Below, one piece after another: positions 27,059 through 36,001 of a DNA stretch of 64,000 nucleotides. How positions within the stretch are numbered: the stretch's first letter is position 1; the number at the start of each line of letters is the position of its first letter. This DNA comes from Actinomycetota bacterium (GTDB taxonomy: Bacteria > Actinomycetota > Acidimicrobiia > Acidimicrobiales > Ilumatobacteraceae): the NCBI GenBank assembly GCA_005790505.1, contig SXUP01000009.1:1-64000 (forward strand), in the 5' to 3' direction. The position numbers and the translations under genes were made by a program. The notes under the pieces are model-generated. The model was not told where the DNA came from. It did no database searches and was given only the letters and a program-made list of their open reading frames with translations.

Positions 27059-28612
27059 ATGGTGAAGAAATTCGTCGTCCTTTTGTCCGTAGTTAGCGCC
27101 CTGGGTCTGGCGGCAACTGCTTCGCAAGCAGCAGAATTAGATCTGGGGATGCCTGACCAGTCTACTGAAGACCAGCCTTCTACTCAAAGGAGCACATGGG
27201 CAGATCTGCCAGGAGGTCTGACCTCGCGCCCATACGTCTCAAGAATATCTGTTATTAATGCGGGGGTTGAATCAGTTGTGCTTGAAAACGGAACAGCATC
27301 AACGAAAGCCTTACCTGCTGGAACGATAACTGCTGCAATTTCTGCTTTTAACTTGTGCAGAACAGGAAAAGCCCCCGTTCCTGGTGAATGCTACGCAACA
27401 CCGAATCGCATGGGTTTAACGGTTGGTTACCAAGTTCAGTCTGGACAGATGAATCGTGACTTCAGTAATCCTAAAGTGCCTTTATTGACACCTGTCAACG
27501 CTGACTCTGAATTTGACATCACGTTGGCCCTCAACACGTTGGGCAAAACACTGCGGTGGACATGGGCCAACGGTGTGCCTACATTCTGGAGCATCAAAGA
27601 TATTGGCACCGATTCAGCGACGCTTCGTGTTCGGTTGAAACCAGTTTTGACACCGGTAACTGCCAACGGTGGTGGTTGCTCGCAGGTGCCGGTAATGCCC
27701 TGTGAATTCACTTCGGCGACTAACAGCTATCTGGGAGCAAATTTGGTGCTCAGCCTCGATACAACGCTAGATGAGATTTTCACTGGAGCGCTCTTTGCTA
27801 GTACCCGCTCTTGGATGGGCTCAATGCAAACAATGTCGACTCAAGGCGGCGGTGGCGGCGGAAGCGGCGGTGGCGGCGGAAGCGGCGGTGGCGGCGGAAG
27901 CGGCGGTGGCGGCGGTGGCGGCGCTCAGGGTGTTCGGTCAGCGGCGGTAACAGTAGGTGAAAGTCAGTTGACTTATGGGGTCTCTGCGCCACTCACATGG
28001 TCGGATCAAAGCCCTAACGCCTCGTCATTTTCGGCGGTCTTGTCAGATGCGTCATTGCTGAACTTTTTTGGAGCGACTTCTGACGTAATCAGCACTGCCG
28101 AATTTCAAAGCGCTGCGTTGAACTTGTCGCGAAGTGACGGAGGCTCCCAAGGAGCGCCTGTATGGACTCGTTGGAGTGCTGATGTGCACGGCACGGATGG
28201 CTGGTTGATTACTATCCCTGACATTAAGTTCGTGGCTGCCGTATCAACTGCTGGCGTCAGGGCAGCGGCTCCTAAAGTTGCGCCTGCTGCGATAACTGTA
28301 AAGACCAAGTCCAAAGCGCCGACTGTGTCCGTGACTGTTTCGGGTAAAACTGCGCAAGTAGGAATCCGCTCTACAGTGAAGGTGTGTAAGACCTCGGTCT
28401 GTCGGGTTGTAATTACTTCGATCACCTCCAGCGTTGGAAAAAAGGCATCCAAACTTGCGACAGTGGCACTAAAAAAGTCGTCCTCTGTGTCGGGTAGTGC
28501 CACAGTGACGGGCGGAAAGATCAAGAAGAAATCACGCTTGTCAGTGGCGGTACAGAAAAAAGTCGGCAACCGTTGGCTTTATGTGACATCAACCGTGGTG
28601 ACAGTCAGGTAG
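27059..28612 (+). CDS. large exported protein with polyglycine-serine linker
   Basis: The 517-aa product has a signal peptide (KKFVVLLSVVSALGLAATASQAAE), an N-terminal domain of about 240 residues, a Gly/Ser linker at residues 263-288, a second domain of about 100 residues, and a Lys/Val/Thr-rich basic C-terminal domain (about 410-517) with repeated VTVSG and KKSRLSV motifs that look like beta strands of an Ig-like or adhesin domain. No membrane anchor or sorting signal is seen. AGGAG precedes the ATG. Surface or secreted structural role is inferred. Confidence 0.75.
   Translation: MVKKFVVLLSVVSALGLAATASQAAELDLGMPDQSTEDQPSTQRSTWADLPGGLTSRPYVSRISVINAGVESVVLENGTASTKALPAGTITAAISAFNLCRTGKAPVPGECYATPNRMGLTVGYQVQSGQMNRDFSNPKVPLLTPVNADSEFDITLALNTLGKTLRWTWANGVPTFWSIKDIGTDSATLRVRLKPVLTPVTANGGGCSQVPVMPCEFTSATNSYLGANLVLSLDTTLDEIFTGALFASTRSWMGSMQTMSTQGGGGGGSGGGGGSGGGGGSGGGGGGGAQGVRSAAVTVGESQLTYGVSAPLTWSDQSPNASSFSAVLSDASLLNFFGATSDVISTAEFQSAALNLSRSDGGSQGAPVWTRWSADVHGTDGWLITIPDIKFVAAVSTAGVRAAAPKVAPAAITVKTKSKAPTVSVTVSGKTAQVGIRSTVKVCKTSVCRVVITSITSSVGKKASKLATVALKKSSSVSGSATVTGGKIKKKSRLSVAVQKKVGNRWLYVTSTVVTVR
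27845..27922 (+). repeat. 18-bp tandem repeat encoding a (Gly)5-Ser linker
   Basis: The unit GGCGGTGGCGGCGGAAGC recurs three times and is flanked by partial copies. It encodes a 26-residue run of Gly with three Ser. It is a flexible inter-domain linker and a likely site of repeat-number change. Confidence 0.9.
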
Positions 28613-28641
28613 CACATTCTCCTGGATAGCCTGCTCTAGTA

Positions 28642-30060
28642 ATGAGCAGAAAATACGTTGTTCGAACCTTTGGCTGCCAAATGAACCAGCACGACTCCGA
28701 ACGAATAGCGGGATTGCTTGACGCCGAGGGCCTTGAGTCTGTTCAGGACGAATCTGATGCTGATGTCATTGTCTTAAACACATGTTGCATTCGAGAAAAT
28801 GCGGACAACAAGTTGTATGGAACCCTGGGCCATCTCAAAACATGGAAATCCCAAGATGAGGGTCGTCAGATTGTAGTGGCTGGCTGCCTTTCGCAAAAAG
28901 ATAAAAACTCAGTTCAAGTGCGTGCTCCGTATGTTGACGTTGTGCTGGGCACTCACAATGTGCATCGCATTACCGAACTAATGCAATATGCACGAACGAA
29001 CGGTTCGATCACAGAGATTTATGACGAAGCAGTGGAAGATGAGTACATCTTGTTTCCAAGTGCCCTACCAGCACGTCGGGGTACGTCGTATAACGCTTGG
29101 GTTACAATTCAAATCGGATGTGACAACACTTGCGCCTACTGCATTGTGCCAGCAGTTCGAGGTAAAGAAATCAGTCGCCCAATGGATGACATTGTGCGAG
29201 AAGTGACCGAGCTTGCAAGTCGCGGAGTTACTGAAATTACATTGCTCGGACAAAATGTGAACAGTTTTGGGCGCGACACCACGCTGCATGCGCGTCAAGC
29301 GGGCGGATCTGAACGAGTGCGACCATTATTTGCCGAACTGCTGACGGCAGCGGGTTCAGTTGGTGGCATCCGTCGAGTTCGCTTCATGAGTCCACACCCC
29401 AAAGATATGCGCAGTGACGTCTTGCAAGCAATGGCCAGCACCCCAGCCGTCGTTGAACACTTGCATTATCCTTTGCAGTCTGGCTCAGATCGCGTTTTGG
29501 CACTAATGCATCGTGGTTATACAGCTGATCGCTATCTTGAAAAATTGCGAGAAGCTCGCGCTCTGATACCTGATCTTGCTGTTACTTCAGATTTCATTGT
29601 CGGATTTCCCGGCGAGACGGAGGATGATTTTGTGAAAACTCTTGAAGTTGCAGCAGAGGCAGATTTTGATGCCACGTACCCATTTATTTTCTCCGCTCGG
29701 CCTGGCACGGAAGCTGCAGGGATGACGAGCAACTTTGTTGATCCCGATGTCATGGCAGAGCGGTTTGCTCGACTCAATCTGGTGGTCGAGCGAAGTGCTC
29801 TGCGAAAGCACCAGGACCGAGTAGGTCGAATCGAAGAAGTTGTGGTCGAAGGTCCGAGTCGCCGTGGTGAAAATGTGACGAGTGGTCGCACGCGCCAGAG
29901 CAAATTGGTGCACTTCGTTTCGCCTTCACCCCTGCGGGCAGGCTCGTACGCCTCAATAGAAATTACTCGCGGCGGTCGACATCACCTAGAGGGCGAACTG
30001 CGAGAGGTGTTGTTTGAATCTACTCACCGAGTATCTGTGCCTTTTAGTGTGGTCGTGTGA
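28642..30060 (+). CDS. miaB: tRNA-2-methylthio-N6-dimethylallyladenosine synthase MiaB
   Basis: MiaB adds the 2-methylthio group to i6A37 of tRNAs reading UNN codons. The 472-aa radical-SAM enzyme has the MTTase cysteines Cys12, Cys48 and Cys82, the radical SAM cluster Cys160-x3-Cys164-x2-Cys167, and a C-terminal TRAM domain. It overlaps miaA by 4 bp, and the two enzymes act in sequence on the same base. Family assignment is unambiguous. Confidence 0.96.
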   Translation: MSRKYVVRTFGCQMNQHDSERIAGLLDAEGLESVQDESDADVIVLNTCCIRENADNKLYGTLGHLKTWKSQDEGRQIVVAGCLSQKDKNSVQVRAPYVDVVLGTHNVHRITELMQYARTNGSITEIYDEAVEDEYILFPSALPARRGTSYNAWVTIQIGCDNTCAYCIVPAVRGKEISRPMDDIVREVTELASRGVTEITLLGQNVNSFGRDTTLHARQAGGSERVRPLFAELLTAAGSVGGIRRVRFMSPHPKDMRSDVLQAMASTPAVVEHLHYPLQSGSDRVLALMHRGYTADRYLEKLREARALIPDLAVTSDFIVGFPGETEDDFVKTLEVAAEADFDATYPFIFSARPGTEAAGMTSNFVDPDVMAERFARLNLVVERSALRKHQDRVGRIEEVVVEGPSRRGENVTSGRTRQSKLVHFVSPSPLRAGSYASIEITRGGRHHLEGELREVLFESTHRVSVPFSVVV

Positions 30061-30980
30061 CGCAACTGCAGGACTCACCACCAGTAGTGGTGTTGGGGCC
30101 AACTGCAAGCGGCAAGAGCGATGTTGCGATGGCCGTCGCGAGGCAGATGCAGGGACGCGTCAGTATCGTTGCAGCAGATGCAATGCAGGTGTACAGACGA
30201 ATGGACATCGGGACAGCAAAACCCACAGCAAAAGATCGTGCAGAAGTTGAGCACTTTTGCCTTGATCTCGCAGAGCCCCATGAGAGGTTCACGGTTGCTG
30301 CGTTTCAAGAGGCAAAACTCATCGCACTGGCCCAGATTGTCGAGCGGAACAAAAGAGCACTTGTCGTAGGAGGAACTGGCCTGTATGTCACCGCAGTTGT
30401 AGACGGGCTCTCGATGCCAGGTGAATGGCCCAAGATTCGTGCGGAACTTGAGGCCGTAGATGATGTCGGATTGCTAGTTGCTGAATTGCAATTACGAGAT
30501 CCACTCGCGCTTGAAAAAATTGAACCAAACAATAAACGCCGACTTGTTCGGGCTCTTGAGGTGTGTCGGGGAAGCGGCAGGGAATTCAGTTCTTTTGGTT
30601 CGGGCATTGCTGGTTTTCAAGCCAGTAGTGTGCGTCAGATTGGCATCCGTTGGAAACGTGATGTTCTGGCACAACGGATATCACAACGAGTGGCGAGCAT
30701 GATTGAAAATGGTCTGGTTGCAGAAGTAAAGGACCTCTTGAATGAGCCAAAACCATTATCAGCAACTGCTCGGCAAGCACTGGGTTATCAAGAAATTATC
30801 GACCATATCGAGGGCAAGCTCTCTCTTGATGAGGCATGCCAGCAGATTGCCCTGCGTACTCGGCAGTTCTCGGTTCGTCAAGAGCGGTGGTACCGACGAG
30901 ACCCCCGCATCGAGTGGGTAGACGTATCTGCAGATCCAGTGGGGCAAATCACTCCGTTGGTGATGGCTGCTTTGACATAG
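30057..30980 (+). CDS. miaA: tRNA dimethylallyltransferase MiaA
   Basis: MiaA attaches the dimethylallyl group to A37, the step before MiaB. The 307-aa protein has the P-loop GPTASGK at residues 14-20, the DAMQVYRRMDIGTAKP segment and GGTGLYVTAVVDGL. The GTG start at 30057 overlaps the miaB stop (GTGTGA), so translation is coupled. Length is normal. Confidence 0.95.
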   Translation: MTQLQDSPPVVVLGPTASGKSDVAMAVARQMQGRVSIVAADAMQVYRRMDIGTAKPTAKDRAEVEHFCLDLAEPHERFTVAAFQEAKLIALAQIVERNKRALVVGGTGLYVTAVVDGLSMPGEWPKIRAELEAVDDVGLLVAELQLRDPLALEKIEPNNKRRLVRALEVCRGSGREFSSFGSGIAGFQASSVRQIGIRWKRDVLAQRISQRVASMIENGLVAEVKDLLNEPKPLSATARQALGYQEIIDHIEGKLSLDEACQQIALRTRQFSVRQERWYRRDPRIEWVDVSADPVGQITPLVMAALT

Positions 30981-30994
30981 TGTTCGCAGGGGAT

Positions 30995-31801
30995 ATGAAG
31001 TACTCACTCACACATCATCATGGACTCGGAAACGATTTCCTGGTTTTTGACCTTGATCAGGGCACCCCACAGCAACAATGGCCCGACCTAGCGAGGCGTT
31101 GGTGTGATCGCAGTGCCGGGGGTGGCGCTGACGGGCTGTTGATACTGCACCGCAGATCAGCCACTGACTTGACGATGATTTTGTTCAATGCTGATGGCAG
31201 TCGCGCCGAGATGAGTGGTAACGGCATCAGGTGCCTTGTGCAAGCAGCGCATCAGAACAACGACCTTGGCGCCGGAACGCAATATACAGTTTCCACCGAT
31301 GCTGGCGAGCGCAAAGCAACGGTGTTGTCTGTGGCAATTGATGACACATTGCAGATTAGTGTCGACATGGGCACCGTCGAAGCAATCTCTGAGCCCACGC
31401 AATGGCAACTGATGGAATGTCATCCTGACCGACCGACTCGACATTTGTCGGTGGGGAATCCACATTCGGTGGTGGGTGTGGACGATGTTTCACTTGTTGA
31501 CTTGAAGTCACTTGGTGAAAAAGTACCGCACATTAATCTCGAAATCATCGAACCCGGACCCGAGCCACACGCCATCACGATGCGAGTTCATGAGCGTGGT
31601 GCAGGCATCACGCAAGCATGCGGTACTGGTGCGTGCGCCGCTGCTGAAGCAGCCTTGGCATGGGGTCTCGTTCCTCGCAGTACCCAAGAAGTACTCGTTC
31701 ACATGGACGGCGGAGACGCGCGCGTGCGCATTGACGACAATCGGCGTGCAATATTGATCGGACCATCGGTGTTTCTAAATACAGTCACGGTAAATGTGTG
31801 A
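30995..31801 (+). CDS. dapF: diaminopimelate epimerase
   Basis: DapF converts LL- to meso-diaminopimelate for lysine and peptidoglycan. The two catalytic cysteines are Cys80 (MSGNGIRC) and Cys209 (QACGTGACAAA). ATG 30995 has an AGGGGA ribosome-binding site and gives the correct HHHGLGNDFLV N-terminus; the frame is open further upstream inside miaA. The succinyl-DAP aminotransferase-like gene two genes downstream belongs to the same pathway. Confidence 0.95.
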   Translation: MKYSLTHHHGLGNDFLVFDLDQGTPQQQWPDLARRWCDRSAGGGADGLLILHRRSATDLTMILFNADGSRAEMSGNGIRCLVQAAHQNNDLGAGTQYTVSTDAGERKATVLSVAIDDTLQISVDMGTVEAISEPTQWQLMECHPDRPTRHLSVGNPHSVVGVDDVSLVDLKSLGEKVPHINLEIIEPGPEPHAITMRVHERGAGITQACGTGACAAAEAALAWGLVPRSTQEVLVHMDGGDARVRIDDNRRAILIGPSVFLNTVTVNV

Positions 31802-33120
31802 CTAATCCGTACCAAGAGGCACTCGGCGCAACGCTCATTGAGCGCACTAGACGAGAGCGAATCGTGCTTGTTGGTGTGACGCTAGGTGGTCGCAATGACG
31901 TAGAAACCGAAGAGGGGCTTGATGAACTTTCGTTACTGATTGACACTGCAGGTGCTGACGAAGCCGCACGCGTCACACAACGGCGCGAAGTCCCCGATTC
32001 AACGTGGTATATCGGCAAGGGAAAAGTAGATGAGTTGTACGAAGTTTGTCTCGCTCTTGACGCCGATACGGTTGTTTTTGATAATGAACTAACTCCAGCG
32101 CAACAGTTCAATCTAGAAAAAAGACTGGGACGAACAGCTCTCGACCGAACTGCTGTGATTCTTGATATTTTTGCCCAAAATGCCCACACGCTTGAGGGTA
32201 AAGCTCAGGTTGAACTCGCGATGTTGCGCTATCGACTCCCGCGATTGCGGCGAGGTGCTCGTGGTGGACTCTCTCAGCAAGGCGGAGGCATCGGTACGCG
32301 GGGTCCAGGTGAAACTCGACTGGAAGTCGATCGTCGTCGCATTATGGGTCGTATCACAAAACTTGAAACAGATCTCAAAGGTCTCCGCCAGACGCGGTTG
32401 CTCCAACGCAAGAGTCGGCGTCGAAGCGGGCTTGCCAGTGTCGTCATTGTGGGATACACAAATGCCGGTAAATCAACACTGCTAAACGCATTAACTCGCG
32501 CTGGAGTACTCGTTGAGGACCGTTTGTTTGCGACTCTAGATCCAACGACACGGCGTTTGGCATTGCCTGGCGGAGAGCCCGTCCTGCTCACCGACACGGT
32601 TGGTTTCGTGCGAGCCCTGCCGCACGGTTTAATCGAATCGTTCAAGAGCACGCTGGAGATTGCGGCCGAAGCAGACATGCTTGTCCATGTGGTTGATGCC
32701 AACGCGGTTCATCCTTTGCAACAAGTCACTGCCGTGCGAGAGGTACTTGCAGAGATTGAAGCAGATCAAGTCCCTGAATTTATTGTTTTTAATAAGTGTG
32801 ACTTGCTCCCAGATTTTGGCGCTTCACTTGTGGCAAATAATCCTGGCAGTGTGGCGATATCTGCAACACGACAATTTGGACTCGAGATATTTCTACGCAC
32901 ATTGGCAGATCGCATGCGTTCAATCACCACGGTGACCGAGTTGCTGATTCCCTACGACAGGGGAGACGTATTGGCATCTGTGCACCGAGAAGGAGAAGTA
33001 GTTTTAAAAGAACAAAATGATCAAGGCACTCTCGTGAGAGTGAGATTGTCCGATGCATCGGCGGGTCGCCTTCGAGAATTTGCCACCGGACGCGTGACCG
33101 ACAATATTAGGTTCCTATGA
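31798..33120 (+). CDS. hflX: ribosome-associated GTPase HflX
   Basis: HflX splits stalled 70S ribosomes after stress. The 440-aa protein has the N-terminal nucleotide-binding domain, the Gly-rich linker RRGARGGLSQQGGGIGTRGPG near residues 151-171, G1 GYTNAGKST at 219-227, DTVGF at 266-270 and the NKCD G4 motif. The GTG start overlaps dapF, and the stop overlaps the next gene, so the miaB-miaA-dapF-hflX-dapC run is tightly coupled. Confidence 0.95.
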   Translation: MTNPYQEALGATLIERTRRERIVLVGVTLGGRNDVETEEGLDELSLLIDTAGADEAARVTQRREVPDSTWYIGKGKVDELYEVCLALDADTVVFDNELTPAQQFNLEKRLGRTALDRTAVILDIFAQNAHTLEGKAQVELAMLRYRLPRLRRGARGGLSQQGGGIGTRGPGETRLEVDRRRIMGRITKLETDLKGLRQTRLLQRKSRRRSGLASVVIVGYTNAGKSTLLNALTRAGVLVEDRLFATLDPTTRRLALPGGEPVLLTDTVGFVRALPHGLIESFKSTLEIAAEADMLVHVVDANAVHPLQQVTAVREVLAEIEADQVPEFIVFNKCDLLPDFGASLVANNPGSVAISATRQFGLEIFLRTLADRMRSITTVTELLIPYDRGDVLASVHREGEVVLKEQNDQGTLVRVRLSDASAGRLREFATGRVTDNIRFL

Positions 33121-34238
33121 CAAATCCTTCTCCCGTTGGCTTTGTACCCCCGCCTTATCCATACGACCGCCTTGATGCCCTAGTTGCGTTGGCTAATTTG
33201 CATGACGGTGGCGTGGTTGATTTGTCAATCGGGACACCTTGTGATCCGCCGCTTGATTCGGTGATTGACGCGCTGTCAAGTTCTGGTGCCGAACGCGGTT
33301 ACCCACCAAGTATTGGTAGCGAAGCTCTGCGCCGCTCAATTGCGCGTTGGTTAGCCCGTCGCTTCAGCGTGGAAATCTCAACATCATGCCTTGCGGCATG
33401 TATTGGCTCAAAAGAATTTGTGGCGACGACTCCGCAGTATCTCCATCTGCGAACTCCGGATCGCGACACCGTTTTGTATCCGGCGATTTCATATCCAACC
33501 TATGAAATGGGAGCAAAGCTGGCGGGTCTGCGTTCTGTGGCAGTGCCAACTGATTCTCGCGGAAACCTGGACCTCGGAGCAATTTCATCAAGCGATCGCA
33601 GTCGAGCCCTGATGTTGTGGGTTAACAGTCCCAGCAATCCAACAGGGCAACTCGACGATCTAGGTGCTGCAGCTGCCTGGGGACGTCAGAACGGTGTTCC
33701 CGTATTTAGCGACGAATGTTATGCCGAGTTCACGTGGGATTCTGCCCCGCAATCAATACTGCAGCATGGACTAGATGGCGTAGTGGCGGTGCATTCGCTT
33801 TCTAAACGATCAAATCTGGCGGGAGTGCGTGTTGCTTTTTATTCTGGTGATGCAGATCTCGTGGACTATCTCAAAGAAGTCCGCAAGCACGCAGGATTCA
33901 TGGTTCCAGGCCCAGCCCAAGCAGCTGGTATCGCGGCCCTTGACGATGACGAACATGTGCGAGTACAGCGCAGTCGCTATCAAGCGCGGCTCAAGATGAT
34001 GTCGCAAGTTTTGACGCGGTGGTCTGGATGTGATGTGCCCATGCCAGCAGGTGGTTTTTATCTTTGGTTCGCCGTTAATGATGCTTGGGACTTTGCCGAG
34101 CGTTTGGCTCGTCAAGGTGGTGCTTTGGTCAGCCCCGGTGATTTTTATGGTGCAGAGGGTGCATCATTCGTGCGAGTGGCCGTGGTGCAACCCGATTCGC
34201 GTCTTGACCTAGTTGCACGTCGCCTCGGAGTCCAATAG
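33117..34238 (+). CDS. dapC: aminotransferase class I/II, probable succinyl-diaminopimelate aminotransferase (DapC)
   Basis: The 373-aa PLP enzyme has the fold-type I landmarks VNSPSNPTGQ, FSDECYAEF and the Schiff-base Lys in HSLSKRSNLAG. The N-terminus (VDLSIGTPCDPP) fits the actinobacterial DapC subfamily, and clustering with dapF supports a lysine/DAP role. Assignment to DapC rather than a generic aspartate-type aminotransferase is an inference. ATGA overlap with hflX. Confidence 0.82.
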   Translation: MTNPSPVGFVPPPYPYDRLDALVALANLHDGGVVDLSIGTPCDPPLDSVIDALSSSGAERGYPPSIGSEALRRSIARWLARRFSVEISTSCLAACIGSKEFVATTPQYLHLRTPDRDTVLYPAISYPTYEMGAKLAGLRSVAVPTDSRGNLDLGAISSSDRSRALMLWVNSPSNPTGQLDDLGAAAAWGRQNGVPVFSDECYAEFTWDSAPQSILQHGLDGVVAVHSLSKRSNLAGVRVAFYSGDADLVDYLKEVRKHAGFMVPGPAQAAGIAALDDDEHVRVQRSRYQARLKMMSQVLTRWSGCDVPMPAGGFYLWFAVNDAWDFAERLARQGGALVSPGDFYGAEGASFVRVAVVQPDSRLDLVARRLGVQ

Positions 34239-34256
34239 ACAATGTCCGATTATGTT

Positions 34257-34886
34257 TCAGAGACGGCGCATAACGGTAACAACTTTGCCATAAACCGAAA
34301 TCTCATCGTTGGTGTAGACCATGTTTTCAAAATCTGGATTTGACGGGATCAGGGTAACTTTGTTGGCCGAACGCTTATATGTCTTTACAGTGGCTTCATC
34401 TCCGGGAATACCAACCACGACGATGTCACCGTTGTCGGCGGTGGACTGTTGACGAGCAACAACAAAATCACCGTCCATGATTCCGACGCCGATCATGCTT
34501 TCTCCGCGGACGCGCAACATGAAGAGATCTCCGTCACCAGTGAAGTCTGTTGGTATCGGAATTAGATCTTCGACGTTTTGTTGCGCCAGTACATCTGTGC
34601 CGGCGGCAACATCGCCGATAAGTGGTACGTGTCGAGATGGTCGACGCTCCATGGCGATACCGCTGTTGGGGTCAAACCGAACTTCAATCGCACGGGGTTT
34701 AGTTGGATCGCGATAGAGATAGCCAAGGCGTTGCAATGTTGCGAGGTGGTTGTGCACGGTGGATGGGGAATTGAGACCCACAGCCTCGCCAATTTCACGC
34801 ACACTTGGCGGATAGCCCCGTTCTTGCATGTTCTGTTCAATGACATTGAGGATTTCGCGTTGGCGTTGAGTGAGAGTTTCTGACAT
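34257..34886 (-). CDS. lexA: SOS repressor LexA
   Basis: The 209-aa protein has a winged-helix N-terminus (QREILNVIEQNMQERGYPPSVREIG) and the S24 peptidase half. The self-cleavage bond is Ala95-Gly96, and the catalytic dyad is Ser130 (RGESMIG) and Lys168. I chose ATG 34886; upstream in-frame codons would read through the operators. It is divergent from the LysM gene, with four GAAC-N4-GTTC-like boxes between them, so it is autoregulated. Confidence 0.95.
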   Translation of the reverse strand: MSETLTQRQREILNVIEQNMQERGYPPSVREIGEAVGLNSPSTVHNHLATLQRLGYLYRDPTKPRAIEVRFDPNSGIAMERRPSRHVPLIGDVAAGTDVLAQQNVEDLIPIPTDFTGDGDLFMLRVRGESMIGVGIMDGDFVVARQQSTADNGDIVVVGIPGDEATVKTYKRSANKVTLIPSNPDFENMVYTNDEISVYGKVVTVMRRL

Positions 34887-34895
34887 GCAATGAGC

Positions 34896-34998
34896 GTACA
34901 CCTGTTCGTCTAGAAAGGCAAACACCTGTTCGGGGAACAAATGTTTGCAAATACTTGACACGAACGCCTGTTCGGGGCAAACTTACGAACACCCGTTC
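34896..34998. promoter_or_regulatory. four LexA boxes in the lexA / LysM divergent promoter
   Basis: Two perfect operators are GAACGCCTGTTC at 34962-34973 and GAACACCCGTTC at 34987-34998. Two one-mismatch sites, GTACACCTGTTC at 34896-34907 and AAACACCTGTTC at 34920-34931, lie nearer lexA. Spacings start-to-start are 24, 42 and 25 bp, close to integral helical turns for the outer pairs. A TTGACA hexamer lies at 34955-34960. The array should control both genes. Confidence 0.9.
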
Positions 34999-35072
34999 GC
35001 TATTGTCTTCTCTATAGCCATAAACCCCATACCCCATAACGAAATCCCCTAAACCCCCCCGAAAGGTCCAAT

Positions 35073-35459
35073 ATGTCCATTTTGCTTGATCCCCTGTTAA
35101 TTTCGCCAAATTCACCAGCCCATTCGAGATTTGTCCCTTCAAGATCTGCCCAATCAGGCCCTCGTCGGGTGCCAGCAGGAGCTTTTCGGCGCCGCCGCAT
35201 CGCTGTGATCGTTTTCAGCCTGTTTGTAGTCGCTTCTGGGGCATTGGCCACAACGGCATTAGCTGACAACCCATCTGGTGGCAGCCCAACAGGCCTTTAT
35301 CAAGGTGTCCCACGCACTGTGATTGCGGCTCCTGGCGACTCACTCTGGAACATCGCTAGGCGCATCGCTCCTACGGGCAATATCTCTTCTCTAGTTGAGC
35401 AATTGGTACGCCTCAACGGAGAACAAGTCTCCGTTGGGCAGATTATCCGAATCCCGTAA
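35073..35459 (+). CDS. SOS-linked LysM membrane protein (Rv2719c/DivS/YneA position)
   Basis: The 128-aa product has a basic cytoplasmic N-terminus, one transmembrane helix near residues 43-64 and an extracytoplasmic LysM domain at about 78-128 (PGDSLWNIARRIAP, VGQIIRIP). In mycobacteria, corynebacteria and Bacillus the gene divergent from lexA encodes an SOS-induced division inhibitor (Rv2719c, DivS, YneA). The same location, size and LexA boxes support that role here. GAAAGG precedes the ATG. Confidence 0.85.
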   Translation: MSILLDPLLISPNSPAHSRFVPSRSAQSGPRRVPAGAFRRRRIAVIVFSLFVVASGALATTALADNPSGGSPTGLYQGVPRTVIAAPGDSLWNIARRIAPTGNISSLVEQLVRLNGEQVSVGQIIRIP

Positions 35460-35533
35460 TCCATAAATCGCCATTCCCTGACCACTGCCTTTCACGGACT
35501 GGGGACTCTCAAAGCCTCCAAAAGTGCCGTACT

Positions 35534-36001
35534 ATGACTCTTATGTTGTGTCCAGTTTGCAGGCATGATGACACCAAAGTCATTGACTCACGACCCACGG
35601 AAGAGGGTGCCACAATTCGCCGCCGCCGCTCTTGTCCTGAGTGCAACTATCGATTCACCACCTACGAACGACTTGAGAGCGCCCCATTATTGGTGCTTAA
35701 ACGCTCAGGGGAACGAGTTGCCTTTGATCGCAACAAGGTGGCAACAGGTGTACAGGCTGCGTGCAAGGGAAGGTCTGTTTCAGACGAAGACATTGATGCG
35801 TTGGTTGATGCCGTCGAAGAAGAAGCACGTGCAGCAGCAACGGCCGGCAATGATGTCACAACATCCCTGATCGGACACGCTGTCCTAGACCAACTGCGTC
35901 GGCTTGATGAAGTGGCTTACATGCGTTTTGCCAGCGTCTATAAAAATTTCGATGGCGCTGCTGACTTCAGGCGTGAACTCGCGCTACTCAAACAGACGTG
36001 A
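35534..36001 (+). CDS. nrdR: transcriptional repressor NrdR
   Basis: The 155-aa protein has a zinc ribbon (Cys6, Cys9, Cys34, Cys37) and an ATP-cone domain for sensing dATP/ATP (LVLKRSGERVAFDRNKV). It represses ribonucleotide reductase genes through palindromic NrdR boxes; one is found upstream of nrdJ at 39413. ATG 35543 is a possible alternative start. The lexA-LysM-nrdR order matches mycobacteria. It is convergent with the RibD-like gene, overlapping by 14 bp. Confidence 0.95.
   Translation: MTLMLCPVCRHDDTKVIDSRPTEEGATIRRRRSCPECNYRFTTYERLESAPLLVLKRSGERVAFDRNKVATGVQAACKGRSVSDEDIDALVDAVEEEARAAATAGNDVTTSLIGHAVLDQLRRLDEVAYMRFASVYKNFDGAADFRRELALLKQT

Noticed and set aside
27845-27922. CRISPR-like or satellite repeat
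   Set aside because: The 18-bp units are in frame, contiguous without spacers and encode a Gly/Ser linker.
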